In this document: piece by piece, positions 39,378-46,351 of the stretch
How positions within the stretch are numbered: the first letter of the stretch is position 1
Layout: every line of letters starts with the position of its first letter
Program-made: the position numbers and the translations under genes
Notes under the pieces: model-generated
Databases searched by the model: none
Seen by the model: only the letters and a program-made list of their open reading frames with translations
Told to the model about the DNA's origin: nothing
Assembly (NCBI RefSeq): GCF_001598055.1
Contig: NZ_CP014845.1
Location: forward strand, 1,240,001-1,304,000
DNA length: 64,000 bases
Direction of reading: 5' to 3'
Origin: Cupriavidus nantongensis
GTDB taxonomy: Bacteria; Pseudomonadota; Gammaproteobacteria; Burkholderiales; Burkholderiaceae

Positions 39378-40126
39378 GCCGATGGGTATTCTTGCGGGGA
39401 CTGACGCGCGAATCGCGCCACTGGGGAACGCTGCCGGCGCGCTGGGAAGCAGCCGGGCTGGGACGCCCGCTGTTGCCTGACCTGCCCGGCAACGGCGCGC
39501 TGTCGGCGCAGCCCGCGCCGTGGCGCGTGCGCGACATGGTAACGGCGGTGCGGCGCCAGCTGACTGCCTCCGGCATGCCCGGGCCGTACCGCGTGCTGGC
39601 CATGTCGCTGGGGGCGATGGCGGCGACCGAGTGGGCCAGTACATATCCGGAAGAAGTGAGCGGCCTGGTGCTGGTCAACACCAGCATGCGGCCTTTCTGC
39701 ACGCCGGCGCAGCGCCTGCGTCCGCGCAACTGGGGCAGGCTGCTGCGCGTGGCGCAGCGCTGGGGGGATCGCGCGTATTGCGAGCGGTCCATCCACGCCA
39801 TCACTTGCGCGCGCACCGACACGCAGGCCGCCGACCTTGCGCAGTGGCAGGCCATCGCGGCGGACGCACCGGTCAGCCGGCAGGCCGCGCTGGCGCAATT
39901 GCTGGCCGCCGCGCGCTACTGCGCGCCCGCGGAGCCGCCGCGCTGTCCGGTATTGCTGCTAGCCTCGGCGGCAGACCGCCTGGTCAACCCGGCCTGTTCG
40001 GCGCGCATTGCGCAGGCCTGGAACGTGCCCTTGCTGACGCACCACTGGGCCGGCCATGACCTGCCGCACGACGACCCGCAATGGGTATGCGATGCCGTCG
40101 CACGCGCCGGATCACGCTTCGGCTAG
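39374..40126 (+). CDS. Alpha/beta hydrolase
   Basis: 250 residues. The nucleophile elbow is AMSLGAMAA (Ser at about 78), the late Asp lies in SAADRLVNP and the His in GHDLPHDDP, making a complete catalytic triad. It overlaps the carboxypeptidase gene by 4 bp. Its substrate may be an ester or amide linked to the same pathway. It is convergent with the TetR gene; the original 3' end of that gene reaches into this one. Confidence 0.88.
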   Translation: MSRWVFLRGLTRESRHWGTLPARWEAAGLGRPLLPDLPGNGALSAQPAPWRVRDMVTAVRRQLTASGMPGPYRVLAMSLGAMAATEWASTYPEEVSGLVLVNTSMRPFCTPAQRLRPRNWGRLLRVAQRWGDRAYCERSIHAITCARTDTQAADLAQWQAIAADAPVSRQAALAQLLAAARYCAPAEPPRCPVLLLASAADRLVNPACSARIAQAWNVPLLTHHWAGHDLPHDDPQWVCDAVARAGSRFG

Positions 40127-40134
40127 TGCTTCTT

Positions 40135-40698
40135 CTACCGGCATGGCGCTGGCCAGCAGCGCCGCGGCGGCATCGACGCGTCCCACGTACCGAACAGCCG
40201 CGCGCTGATCAGCCCGTTCTGCAGCGCGCCGAATACCACCTGCGCCAGCTGTTGCGGCGGCAGCGAGAACGGCGCCGCGCCCCGGGCGGCAGCCTGTTCG
40301 AGCAGGCGCGCCAGCCATTCCTCGTTAAGGCGGGTGAAGTCCTGCATCGCGGCGCGCACGGTATCAGGCATGGCCAGCACGTCGGCCGACAGCATGCCCA
40401 CCACGCAGGCCTGGTCGGTGCAGGCGCCGTCGCGCAGTGGCTGCAGGTACTGCCGCGCCTGCTCTGCGCACGGCAGGCTGGTATCGATGGCTTGCAGCCG
40501 CGCCCGCTTGCGCGCGCTGTATTCGCGCACGGCTTCGAGCACCAGGTCGTCCTTGGACGGGAAGTAATAGTGGATGCTCGAGGTCTTGACGCCGACCAGT
40601 TCGGCCAGGTCGCGGTAGCTGAAGCCGTTGAACCCCCTGCGGCGTATCAGCACCAGCGCGTGTTCGACCAGTTGCTCGCGTACGGTTGGGGTATTCAT
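40135..40698 (-). CDS. TetR-family regulator, module 1 (C-terminus frameshifted)
   Basis: 187 residues in the present frame. The N-terminal helix-turn-helix (about 10-55) contains ALVLIRRRGFNGFSYRDL and GVKTSSIHYYFPSKDDL. It is a close paralogue of the protein at 41812-42378 over almost its whole length. After ARLFGTWD the frame changes: the paralogue reads DRVEAAADTL, and here the matching text RVDAAAALLASAMP lies one frame over and ends at 40112. Loss of one C near 40180 (GACCGCG to GACGCG) explains it. The last 20 or so residues are therefore replaced, which could affect dimerisation. AGGAG precedes the ATG. It probably shares a transcript with the 33-residue gene and the repeat protein gene. 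Confidence 0.85.
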   Translation of the reverse strand: MNTPTVREQLVEHALVLIRRRGFNGFSYRDLAELVGVKTSSIHYYFPSKDDLVLEAVREYSARKRARLQAIDTSLPCAEQARQYLQPLRDGACTDQACVVGMLSADVLAMPDTVRAAMQDFTRLNEEWLARLLEQAAARGAAPFSLPPQQLAQVVFGALQNGLISARLFGTWDASMPPRRCWPAPCR

Positions 40699-40730
40699 GG
40701 CATCGACTCCTCGGCTTGCCGCCGGGACAT

Positions 40731-40832
40731 TCAGGCCGGCAGCGTTTGTGCGATCAGCGTGATGAGGGACCCGCTTGCGAGGCAAAGCCCTACCCATCCG
40801 CCCAGGATCAGCGCAGTGTCACGCCAACGCAT
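40731..40832 (-). CDS. 33-residue membrane peptide, module 1
   Basis: Starts MRWRDTALILGGWVGLC and ends IAQTLPA: a charged N-terminus followed by one membrane helix with a GGW motif and a conserved Ser-Gly-Ser. AGGAG lies 7 bases before the ATG. The second module encodes a protein of the same length in which about half the residues are identical (pattern RDxxLxLGGWxxLCxxSGSxITxxAQxLP), so the frame is under protein-level selection. It lies between the repeat protein gene and the TetR gene. Confidence 0.75.
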   Translation of the reverse strand: MRWRDTALILGGWVGLCLASGSLITLIAQTLPA

Positions 40833-40906
40833 GATCAACTCCTGAAGCGGGGCCGCACCATGGCGGCCCGGTTGTTGTCGGTGGCCGGCGCCGGGCCGGC
40901 CGGTTT

Positions 40907-41413
40907 TCAGGCGATGGCGCCGTCGGTGTAGGGATCGACCTTGCCCACGCGCGCCCCGTCGGTGTACGGGTCAAAGCTGCGGGCCGGCTCGGCCGACACG
41001 CCGCTGCGGTCCAGGCCGGCTACCGTGCGGGCGCCGTCGGTGTACGGATCGGGCTTGCCCACGCGGGCGCCATCGGTGAACGGATCGGCCTTGCCGCTGC
41101 GGTAGTTGTAGCCGTAGCTGTCGGCCGGCACCGTGGCCGCGATCGTGCGCGCGCCGTCGGTGTACGGGTCGGGCTTGCCGACGCGTGCGCCTTCGGTGAA
41201 CGGATCGAACTTGCCGCTGCGCGCGCCCTCCGTGAACGGATCGAACTTGCCGGTGCGGGCACCGTCGGTAAAGGCATCGGCGTTGCCGACGCGATAGCTG
41301 TAGCCGTACTTGTCGCCGGCATTGGCGTTCACGCTGGCGGCATGCGCCACGCCGCCGACGAGCGCGGCAGCAAGGGTGGCGGCGGTGATCAGGGTCTTGG
41401 CGGTCTTGGTCAT
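40907..41413 (-). CDS. Secreted DPYTDGAR-repeat protein, module 1
   Basis: 168 residues. A classical signal peptide (MTKTAKTLITAATLAAAL, cleavage after AHA near 25) is followed by KYGYSYRVGNADAFTDGAR and then eight copies of an octapeptide close to DPYTDGAR, most spaced by VGK/TGK/SGK-type tripeptides. The repeat is acidic and aromatic, each copy pairing two Asp/Glu with an Arg. I do not recognise the family; metal or cation binding, or an extracytoplasmic sensing role, is conceivable. AGGAG precedes the start. Control is by the promoter/operator at 41614-41642. Confidence 0.82.
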   Translation of the reverse strand: MTKTAKTLITAATLAAALVGGVAHAASVNANAGDKYGYSYRVGNADAFTDGARTGKFDPFTEGARSGKFDPFTEGARVGKPDPYTDGARTIAATVPADSYGYNYRSGKADPFTDGARVGKPDPYTDGARTVAGLDRSGVSAEPARSFDPYTDGARVGKVDPYTDGAIA

Positions 41414-41494
41414 GATGGGCTCCTGGGGTGCGATGGTTCGGGATCGCGTCAAATTCGGTATCAGTGGCTGTTGCAGTCCTTCTTCCGATTCCGC

Positions 41495-41508
41495 ATCTAT
41501 CAGTAGAT
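41495..41508. promoter_or_regulatory. Second palindrome in the leader of repeat gene 1
   Basis: ATCTA-TCAG-TAGAT, 82 bp before the ATG of the repeat gene and in the same relative position as 43119-43132 in module 2. It is probably an additional operator for the module's TetR protein. Confidence 0.5.
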
Positions 41509-41613
41509 AGATAACCGGTTTCAAAAAAATGACCGCTTCCGGTCGTGCAATGGGACCGCCGTATGCCGCCTGGTCTTGCTTGTTGGTGGCGGTGCAGCGC
41601 TTCCATGGACTTG

Positions 41614-41642
41614 ATACTATCTACTACTAGGTAGAGAGTCAA
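41614..41642 (-). promoter_or_regulatory. Promoter with operator in its spacer, repeat gene 1
   Basis: Minus strand TTGACT (41637-41642), 17 bp, TAGTAT (41614-41619). The palindrome CTATCTAC-N6-GTAGAGAG (41617-41638, one mismatch) fills the space between the two boxes. The same arrangement is found in module 2, as expected for repression by a TetR dimer. Confidence 0.75.
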
Positions 41643-41654
41643 GGAAAAACATTT

Positions 41655-41669
41655 CTATCGATCCGATAG
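41655..41669. promoter_or_regulatory. Upstream palindrome, module 1
   Basis: CTATCG-ATC-CGATAG, 13 bp upstream of the -35 box; the equivalent in module 2 is at 43280-43294. Confidence 0.45.
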
Positions 41670-41811
41670 TGATTCTCCATGACGCGTTAAACCGTTGTTT
41701 CTGAAGCGATTTTCCGCAACCGGCCGGCCTTGCGGCAGGCAAATAAAAAAACCGCCATGCGGCTCACGCCACATGACGGCTTCAGACGCGCCACTGCAAT
41801 CGCGCGCAAAC

Positions 41812-42378
41812 TCAACCGGATACGGCAGCCATCAGCGTGTCGGCGGCCGCTTCAACGCGGTCCGAGGTGCCGAACAGGCGTGCCGCGATCAGCCCGCTCT
41901 GCAGCGAGCCGAATACCACCTGCGCCAGCCGCGCCGGCGGCACCGGGAACGGCGTGCTGCGATGCGGCTGGGCTCGCTCCAGCAGCCCGGCCAGCCACTG
42001 CTCGTTCAGCAGGAAGAAGCCCTGCAGCATCTTGTGCACGGATTCGGGCAGGCACAGCGTCTCGGTCGACAGCATGCCGCACAGGCAGATCTGGTCCGAG
42101 CCACAGCTGGCGCGGAATGGCGCCAGGTAGATCGCGGCCTGCTCGGTGACCGGCAAGGTCGTATCGATGGCGTTGATGCGCTCGGCCAGCCGGGCGCTGT
42201 ATTCCTTCACCGCTTCCTGGACCAGGTCTTCCTTGGTCGGAAAGTAATAGTGGATGCTGGAGGTCTTCACGCCCACCAACTCCGCCAGGTCGCGGTAGCT
42301 GAAGCCGTTGAAGCCGCGCCGCCGGATCAGGATCAGGGTGTGCTCGAGCAACTGCTCGCGTACGGATTGGGTTTTCAT
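41812..42378 (-). CDS. TetR-family regulator, module 2
   Basis: 188 residues, intact paralogue of the protein at 40135-40698, with the same helix-turn-helix (GFNGFSYRDLAELVGVKTSS, about 22-41) and ligand-domain Cys pairs (residues near 92-102: SCGSDQICLCG). The Cys-rich stretch might sense a thiol-reactive or metal signal; this is speculative. It has its own promoter at 42385-42413 whose predicted start point falls at or next to the ATG, and no Shine-Dalgarno sequence is visible. An operator lies inside that promoter, so it should repress itself. Confidence 0.9.
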   Translation of the reverse strand: MKTQSVREQLLEHTLILIRRRGFNGFSYRDLAELVGVKTSSIHYYFPTKEDLVQEAVKEYSARLAERINAIDTTLPVTEQAAIYLAPFRASCGSDQICLCGMLSTETLCLPESVHKMLQGFFLLNEQWLAGLLERAQPHRSTPFPVPPARLAQVVFGSLQSGLIAARLFGTSDRVEAAADTLMAAVSG

Positions 42379-42384
42379 GCAAGC

Positions 42385-42413
42385 AGTTTATCTACGCGAA
42401 GATAGACGCTCAA
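42385..42413 (-). promoter_or_regulatory. Promoter with operator in its spacer, TetR gene 2
   Basis: Minus strand TTGAGC (42408-42413), 17 bp, TAAACT (42385-42390). The palindrome TATCT-N6-AGATA (42389-42404) lies within it and shares its half-site with the operators before the repeat genes. Confidence 0.65.
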
Positions 42414-42420
42414 GTTGAAA

Positions 42421-42457
42421 TGCCCCAAGGCTGGGGTAATTCCCTAGCCTCGGGGCA
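42421..42457 (-). terminator. Possible terminator between small gene 2 and TetR gene 2
   Basis: Minus strand stem TGCCCCGAGGCT with AGCCTTGGGGCA, 13-base loop, followed by TTTC. It would end the repeat-protein/33-residue transcript before the TetR promoter, consistent with separate transcription. Confidence 0.5.
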
Positions 42458-42475
42458 CAGTGCACTACATGGGCG

Positions 42476-42577
42476 TTAGCCAGGCAGGACCTGCGCGGCG
42501 AAGGTAATCATCGAGCCACTCGTCACGCAAAGTACCAGCCATCCGCCAAGCAACAGGATGCTGTCACGCAAACTCAT
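42476..42577 (-). CDS. 33-residue membrane peptide, module 2
   Basis: Starts MSLRDSILLLGGWLVLC and ends AAQVLPG; same length and layout as the peptide at 40731-40832, with GGW, Cys, SGS and the AQxLP tail conserved although most nucleotides of the variable positions differ. GGAG lies 7 bases before the ATG. It follows repeat gene 2 by 72 bp on the same strand. It is too short for standard gene calling. Confidence 0.75.
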   Translation of the reverse strand: MSLRDSILLLGGWLVLCVTSGSMITFAAQVLPG

Positions 42578-42649
42578 GATGGACTCCATCGGATGGCGGC
42601 CACGGACCGCCATCGTAAGTGTTGGGCCGCCGGCCGGTGCCGGCAGCAA

Positions 42650-43036
42650 TCAGGCCAGGGCGCCGTCGGTATAGGGGTCAACCTTGCCGACGCGCGCACC
42701 GTCGGTGTACGGGTCGAAGCTGCGGGCCGGCTCGGCCGAGACGCCGGTGCGGTCCAGGCCCGCCACGGTGCGGAAGCCATCCGTGTACGGGTCGGTCTTG
42801 CCGACGCGTGCGCCCTCGGTGAACGGATCGAACTTGCCGCTGCGCGCGCCTTCCGTGAACGGGTCGAACTTGCCGGTGCGGGCACCGTCGGTAAACGCAT
42901 CGGCGTTGCCGACGCGGTAGCTGTAGCCGTACTTGTCGCCGGCGTTGGCGTTCACGCTGGCGGCCTGCGCCGCTCCGCCGACGAGCGCGGCGGCAAGGGT
43001 GGCGGCGGTGATCAGGGTCTTGGCGGTCTTGGTCAT
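42650..43036 (-). CDS. Secreted DPYTDGAR-repeat protein, module 2
   Basis: 128 residues. It is nearly identical to the module 1 protein over the signal peptide and the first four repeats, but lacks a segment of about 40 residues including a second YGYNYRSG motif, leaving six copies of the octapeptide. Signal cleavage is expected after AQA. The pattern shows gain or loss of whole repeat units between paralogues. AGGAG precedes the ATG. Confidence 0.82.
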   Translation of the reverse strand: MTKTAKTLITAATLAAALVGGAAQAASVNANAGDKYGYSYRVGNADAFTDGARTGKFDPFTEGARSGKFDPFTEGARVGKTDPYTDGFRTVAGLDRTGVSAEPARSFDPYTDGARVGKVDPYTDGALA

Positions 43037-43118
43037 GATGGGCTCCTGGGGTGCGATCGTCGGGATCGCGTGAAATTCGTTGTCGGTGGCGATTCGGCAG
43101 GTCGCTTTCCAGACTCGC

Positions 43119-43132
43119 ATCTACTAGTAGAT
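43119..43132. promoter_or_regulatory. Second palindrome in the leader of repeat gene 2
   Basis: ATCTACT-AGTAGAT, a perfect 14-bp palindrome, 83 bp before the ATG; partner of 41495-41508. Confidence 0.55.
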
Positions 43133-43238
43133 AGATTGCCGGGCCTGAAAAAATGACCGCTCAGGTCATGCAATGGAATCGCCACATTTTTCCGTGCCTT
43201 CTTGCTTTGGTTGGCAGTGCAGCGGTGCCATGGACTGA

Positions 43239-43267
43239 ATGCTATCTACTGATAGGTAGATAGTCAA
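43239..43267 (-). promoter_or_regulatory. Promoter with operator in its spacer, repeat gene 2
   Basis: Minus strand TTGACT (43262-43267), 17 bp, TAGCAT (43239-43244). The palindrome CTATCTAC-N6-GTAGATAG (43242-43263, perfect 8-bp arms) fills the core promoter exactly. Confidence 0.78.
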
Positions 43268-43279
43268 GGAAAAAGATTT

Positions 43280-43294
43280 CTATCGAAGGGATAG
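43280..43294. promoter_or_regulatory. Upstream palindrome, module 2
   Basis: CTATC-N5-GATAG, 12 bp beyond the -35 box, equivalent to 41655-41669. Sequence similarity of the two modules ends about here. Confidence 0.4.
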
Positions 43295-43374
43295 CGCCCC
43301 GGACCCGCCCGGGAAAAGCGCTTCTGCATGAACAATTCTTCACTTGCGGTGCCTGGCCTGCTAGCCTGAAGCAA

Positions 43375-44277
43375 ATGAATCCGGACCCCCGCCCCCCTTC
43401 TCAAACCGCGCGGCATCGCTGGCTGGCTGCGGCAGCAGGCATGGCCGTGGCGGCCGGGGTCGCGCGGCATCTGCTGTTTCGTGCGCTGGAGCGCAAAGCG
43501 TTTGTCACGCCAACGGATGAGACAAGTCTCGCGGAACCCCCTGACAATTCCACCCCCATGGTGCGGCACGCCACCTTCGCCAGCGGCGACCGCATCCTCC
43601 ATGCGGCCTTCATGCCGGTGCCAGACCCCGAGGCACCGGCCCTGATGGTGTGCCATGGCGACAACGAATGCCTCCCCGACTGGGCGCCGGTGCAGGCCAT
43701 GCTGGCCGATGCGGGCATCGCATCCTATGTGTTCGACTACAGCGGCTATGGGCGCAGCACCGGGCGGCCCAGCGTGCGCCGGCTGCGGCAGGATGCGCGG
43801 ATTGCCTATGGACAGTTCATCGCCGCCACGCCGCAATCGAAACGGCGCGTGGTGCTGGGACATTCGCTGGGATCGGGCATCCTGCTCGATGTGGCGCGGC
43901 GTTTCGAACCACAGCCCGATGGCTATGTGATAGCCGCGGGCTTCAGCTCGGCGCGGCTGGCCGCGGTGCAGACCGGTCGCATTCCCGCATGGGCTGCCTG
44001 GCTGCTGCCGGATCCGTGGAACAACGCAGCGCGTGCGAGCAAGCTGGAGCGGCCGCTGCTGGTGGTGCACAGCCGTGACGACGTTGTCATCGTGCCGCCC
44101 CATGCGGAACGCGTGGCAAGCGCCGCCAGGCATCTGCATGCGCTGGTCATGCACGAGGCCATGCCGCACGATGCGGCCCTGTTGCCCGAGCATATCGACA
44201 CCTTCTGGCCGCCGATCCTGCGCTTCATGCAGGCACAGTCAACCGGCCCCGAGGCACCATCGCAAGCAAGCGCGTGA
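43375..44277 (+). CDS. Membrane-anchored alpha/beta hydrolase
   Basis: 300 residues. One hydrophobic segment near the N-terminus (about 16-32, WLAAAAGMAVAAGVA) could anchor it. The hydrolase core has CHGDNECLPDW (oxyanion region), YSGYGRSTGRPS, the nucleophile GHSLGSG (Ser at about 163), SRDDVVIVP and the His near 270 (MPHDAALLP). It resembles the BEM46/serine-aminopeptidase-S33 group. Transcribed away from the repeat modules; the substrate is unknown. Confidence 0.85.
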   Translation: MNPDPRPPSQTARHRWLAAAAGMAVAAGVARHLLFRALERKAFVTPTDETSLAEPPDNSTPMVRHATFASGDRILHAAFMPVPDPEAPALMVCHGDNECLPDWAPVQAMLADAGIASYVFDYSGYGRSTGRPSVRRLRQDARIAYGQFIAATPQSKRRVVLGHSLGSGILLDVARRFEPQPDGYVIAAGFSSARLAAVQTGRIPAWAAWLLPDPWNNAARASKLERPLLVVHSRDDVVIVPPHAERVASAARHLHALVMHEAMPHDAALLPEHIDTFWPPILRFMQAQSTGPEAPSQASA

Positions 44278-44452
44278 TGCCGGACACGTCATGGCCAATT
44301 AATCTAACGTAGAGTCCCGCAAGCGGCAATCATCCTTGTGGGCGAGGCGCCACGGCCAAGTGCCCGAGGGACGCTTTCGCGATTTCTTGTCTATATTGGT
44401 CCTCATGGCGAAAGCCCGCAAACTCGCTGTTGACAGCACTGGAGGTACTGCC

Positions 44453-44737
44453 ATGCGTTGGCTTGCAAACTTGTTCAGTCCGCCGACCCCGGAAAAAATC
44501 GCCGAAAGGGAACTGCAAGACATGAGGCTGACGCTATTCCAGGCCGAACGGCGCTTGCTCGAGGCACAGATGCAGGTCGCCTACTACCGCGACATGGTGG
44601 CGTTTCTCGAAGATGTCGCGGCCAAGGGCGTCGAAGACGTGGTCGACAAGCGCCGCGCCACACCGCCCGCCATGCCCGAGCTGCCGGCGCGCACGCCGGG
44701 CCTGACCACGGTGCCGATCGTTCCGTCCGCAGCCTGA
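44453..44737 (+). CDS. Small coiled-coil protein of unknown function
   Basis: 94 residues from the ATG preceded by GGAGG (44441-44445, 7 bases away). Residues about 12-50 (EKIAERELQDMRLTLFQAE and following) form a predicted amphipathic coiled coil with a Tyr-Tyr motif; the end is Pro-rich. Extension to 44405 or 44336 is open but lacks support. It is conserved in style with short cytoplasmic proteins of Burkholderiales, yet I know no function. Confidence 0.65.
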   Translation: MRWLANLFSPPTPEKIAERELQDMRLTLFQAERRLLEAQMQVAYYRDMVAFLEDVAAKGVEDVVDKRRATPPAMPELPARTPGLTTVPIVPSAA

Positions 44738-44859
44738 AGCGGACCCCCACGCCCCGGTACGTGCCCGGGCATGCGGGCAAGGCAGGCCCGGACCTGTGCG
44801 ATACTCGCGCTGCCTGACGCCCCCGTGGCGCAGGCAGACCACCCACAGGAACCGGCCCC

Positions 44860-45552
44860 ATGAGCGAACTGCTGCCCGCGATCGAAATTGAAACTGCGCC
44901 CAATCCGGGCTGCGCCGTCATCTGGATGCACGGACTCGGCGCCGATGGCAGCGACTTCGCCCCGGTTGTGCCCGAGTTGCGGCTGCCGGCCACACCCGGC
45001 GTGCGCTTTATCTTCCCGCATGCGCCGTCGATACCGGTGACCTGCAATGGTGGCTATGTCATGCCGGCATGGTATGACATCGTTTCCCTCGACCAGGCAG
45101 GCCGCCGCGCCGACGAGGCCGGCATCCGCGCATCCTGCGAGGCCATCCGCGCGCTGATCGCACGAGAAAATGCGCGCGGCATCCCGAGCGGGCGCATCGT
45201 GCTGGCCGGCTTCTCGCAAGGCGGCGCGATCGCCTACACCGCCGGACTGACCCACGCGGAGCCGCTTGCCGGCATCGTTGCGCTGTCCACCTACATCCCC
45301 GCACCCGCGACGCTCGCTGCCGAGGCCAACCCGGCCAACGCCGCCACGCCGGTGTTCGCGGCCCATGGCACGCAGGACGACGTGGTGCCGTTGGCGCTTG
45401 GCGTGGCCGCACGCGATTTCGTGCAGGCGCGGCCGAATCCGGTGACGTGGCACACCTATCCGATGGGCCATGCGGTCTGCCTGGAAGAGATTGCCGATAT
45501 CGGCGCCTGGCTGGCTTCGCGCTTTGCGCAGGCCGGCGCCGCGCCCGCCTGA
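44860..45552 (+). CDS. Carboxylesterase/phospholipase (YpfH/EstB family)
   Basis: 230 residues, the usual length. VIWMHGLGADGSDFAP (about 20-35), FPHAPSIPVT, MPAWYDI, the nucleophile GFSQGGAIAY (Ser at about 117), HGTQDDVVP and the His in YPMGHAV form the complete triad. Enzymes of this group hydrolyse short acyl esters or lysophospholipids in the cytoplasm. It precedes the next gene by 12 bp, so the two are probably cotranscribed. Confidence 0.92.
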   Translation: MSELLPAIEIETAPNPGCAVIWMHGLGADGSDFAPVVPELRLPATPGVRFIFPHAPSIPVTCNGGYVMPAWYDIVSLDQAGRRADEAGIRASCEAIRALIARENARGIPSGRIVLAGFSQGGAIAYTAGLTHAEPLAGIVALSTYIPAPATLAAEANPANAATPVFAAHGTQDDVVPLALGVAARDFVQARPNPVTWHTYPMGHAVCLEEIADIGAWLASRFAQAGAAPA

Positions 45553-45564
45553 TTTCCCCCGGAC

Positions 45565-45933
45565 ATGACCCTCGCCCCACCCCGCCGCATCGATTTCAAT
45601 ACCCGCAAGGCATTGCTGTTCGCGCTGGCCGCGGAACGCCTGTCGGCCTACTACGAACACCGCAAGTGGATGACCGACGCCCAGGGCGCCACGCTGGCCG
45701 GTGAATGGCTGTCGCGCTCGAAGCTGCAGTTGCCGCTGTCGGAACGGCGCCTGCTGTCCGAACTGAGCGACCAGTTTGCGCGGCAGCTCGCCGAGACCCT
45801 GTCGCGCGAAGCCGGCCTCTATGCCGCGCATGAAATGATGGAAGCGCTCGACCCGAACTACCAGTCGGCGTTCGCCTACGACATGCTCGAGGAATGCGAG
45901 CGGCTGCTGCACGAGCACGGCGTCACGGAATAA
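45565..45933 (+). CDS. Conserved-looking helical protein, function unknown
   Basis: 122 residues, mostly alpha-helical with heptad-like spacing of Leu and many charged residues (ERLSAYYEHRKWM, LSERRLLSELSDQF). There is no signal or membrane segment. The gene follows the esterase gene by 12 bp, which suggests a shared transcript. I do not recognise the family. Confidence 0.7.
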   Translation: MTLAPPRRIDFNTRKALLFALAAERLSAYYEHRKWMTDAQGATLAGEWLSRSKLQLPLSERRLLSELSDQFARQLAETLSREAGLYAAHEMMEALDPNYQSAFAYDMLEECERLLHEHGVTE

Positions 45934-46029
45934 GCACGACGCCCACAAAGCCCGCAGAGCCCGCAGAGCAACTGCGTTTGCAAAGGTTGACAATCGCCCG
46001 GCGTACGCGCGCTTAAACTTCGCGCACCG

Positions 46030-46257
46030 ATGATGCCCCACAACGCCGCCCCACTGTCCGCCACCATGGAACGCAAGCACTGCCTGGCCTGGATTGCGCT
46101 AAGCATGATCGCAGCAGCCTTGCTGACGCTGCTGTGCCTGATCCTGAACGACCACGCCGAAACCCAGGCGCAGAAGCGCGTCGAGCAAATGGCTGTCCGC
46201 ATCAAGCCGGCAGGCGCGCTCCAGCCCGCAACTTCAGAACGACGACCAGGTAGTTAA
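46030..46257 (+). CDS. Possible small membrane protein
   Basis: 75 residues with one hydrophobic segment (about 19-40: CLAWIALSMIAAALLTLLC) and a basic tail. A shorter start at 46066 (MERKHCL) is equally possible. No clear ribosome binding site precedes either start, so support is limited to composition. Confidence 0.45.
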   Translation: MMPHNAAPLSATMERKHCLAWIALSMIAAALLTLLCLILNDHAETQAQKRVEQMAVRIKPAGALQPATSERRPGS

Positions 46258-46351
46258 GAAGGATTTCGATGCAGGCCGGAGCGCGGGCTTGAGTGTAGAC
46301 GCGCGCTCTGCCGACAACTGCAAAGAATTGACAACGCCCGGCTCCGTGCGG

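Noticed and set aside
40907..43036. Repeated DNA units that could look like a CRISPR array
   Set aside because: The repeats are in-frame codons of the DPYTDGAR proteins with short variable linkers, not constant repeats with unique spacers.
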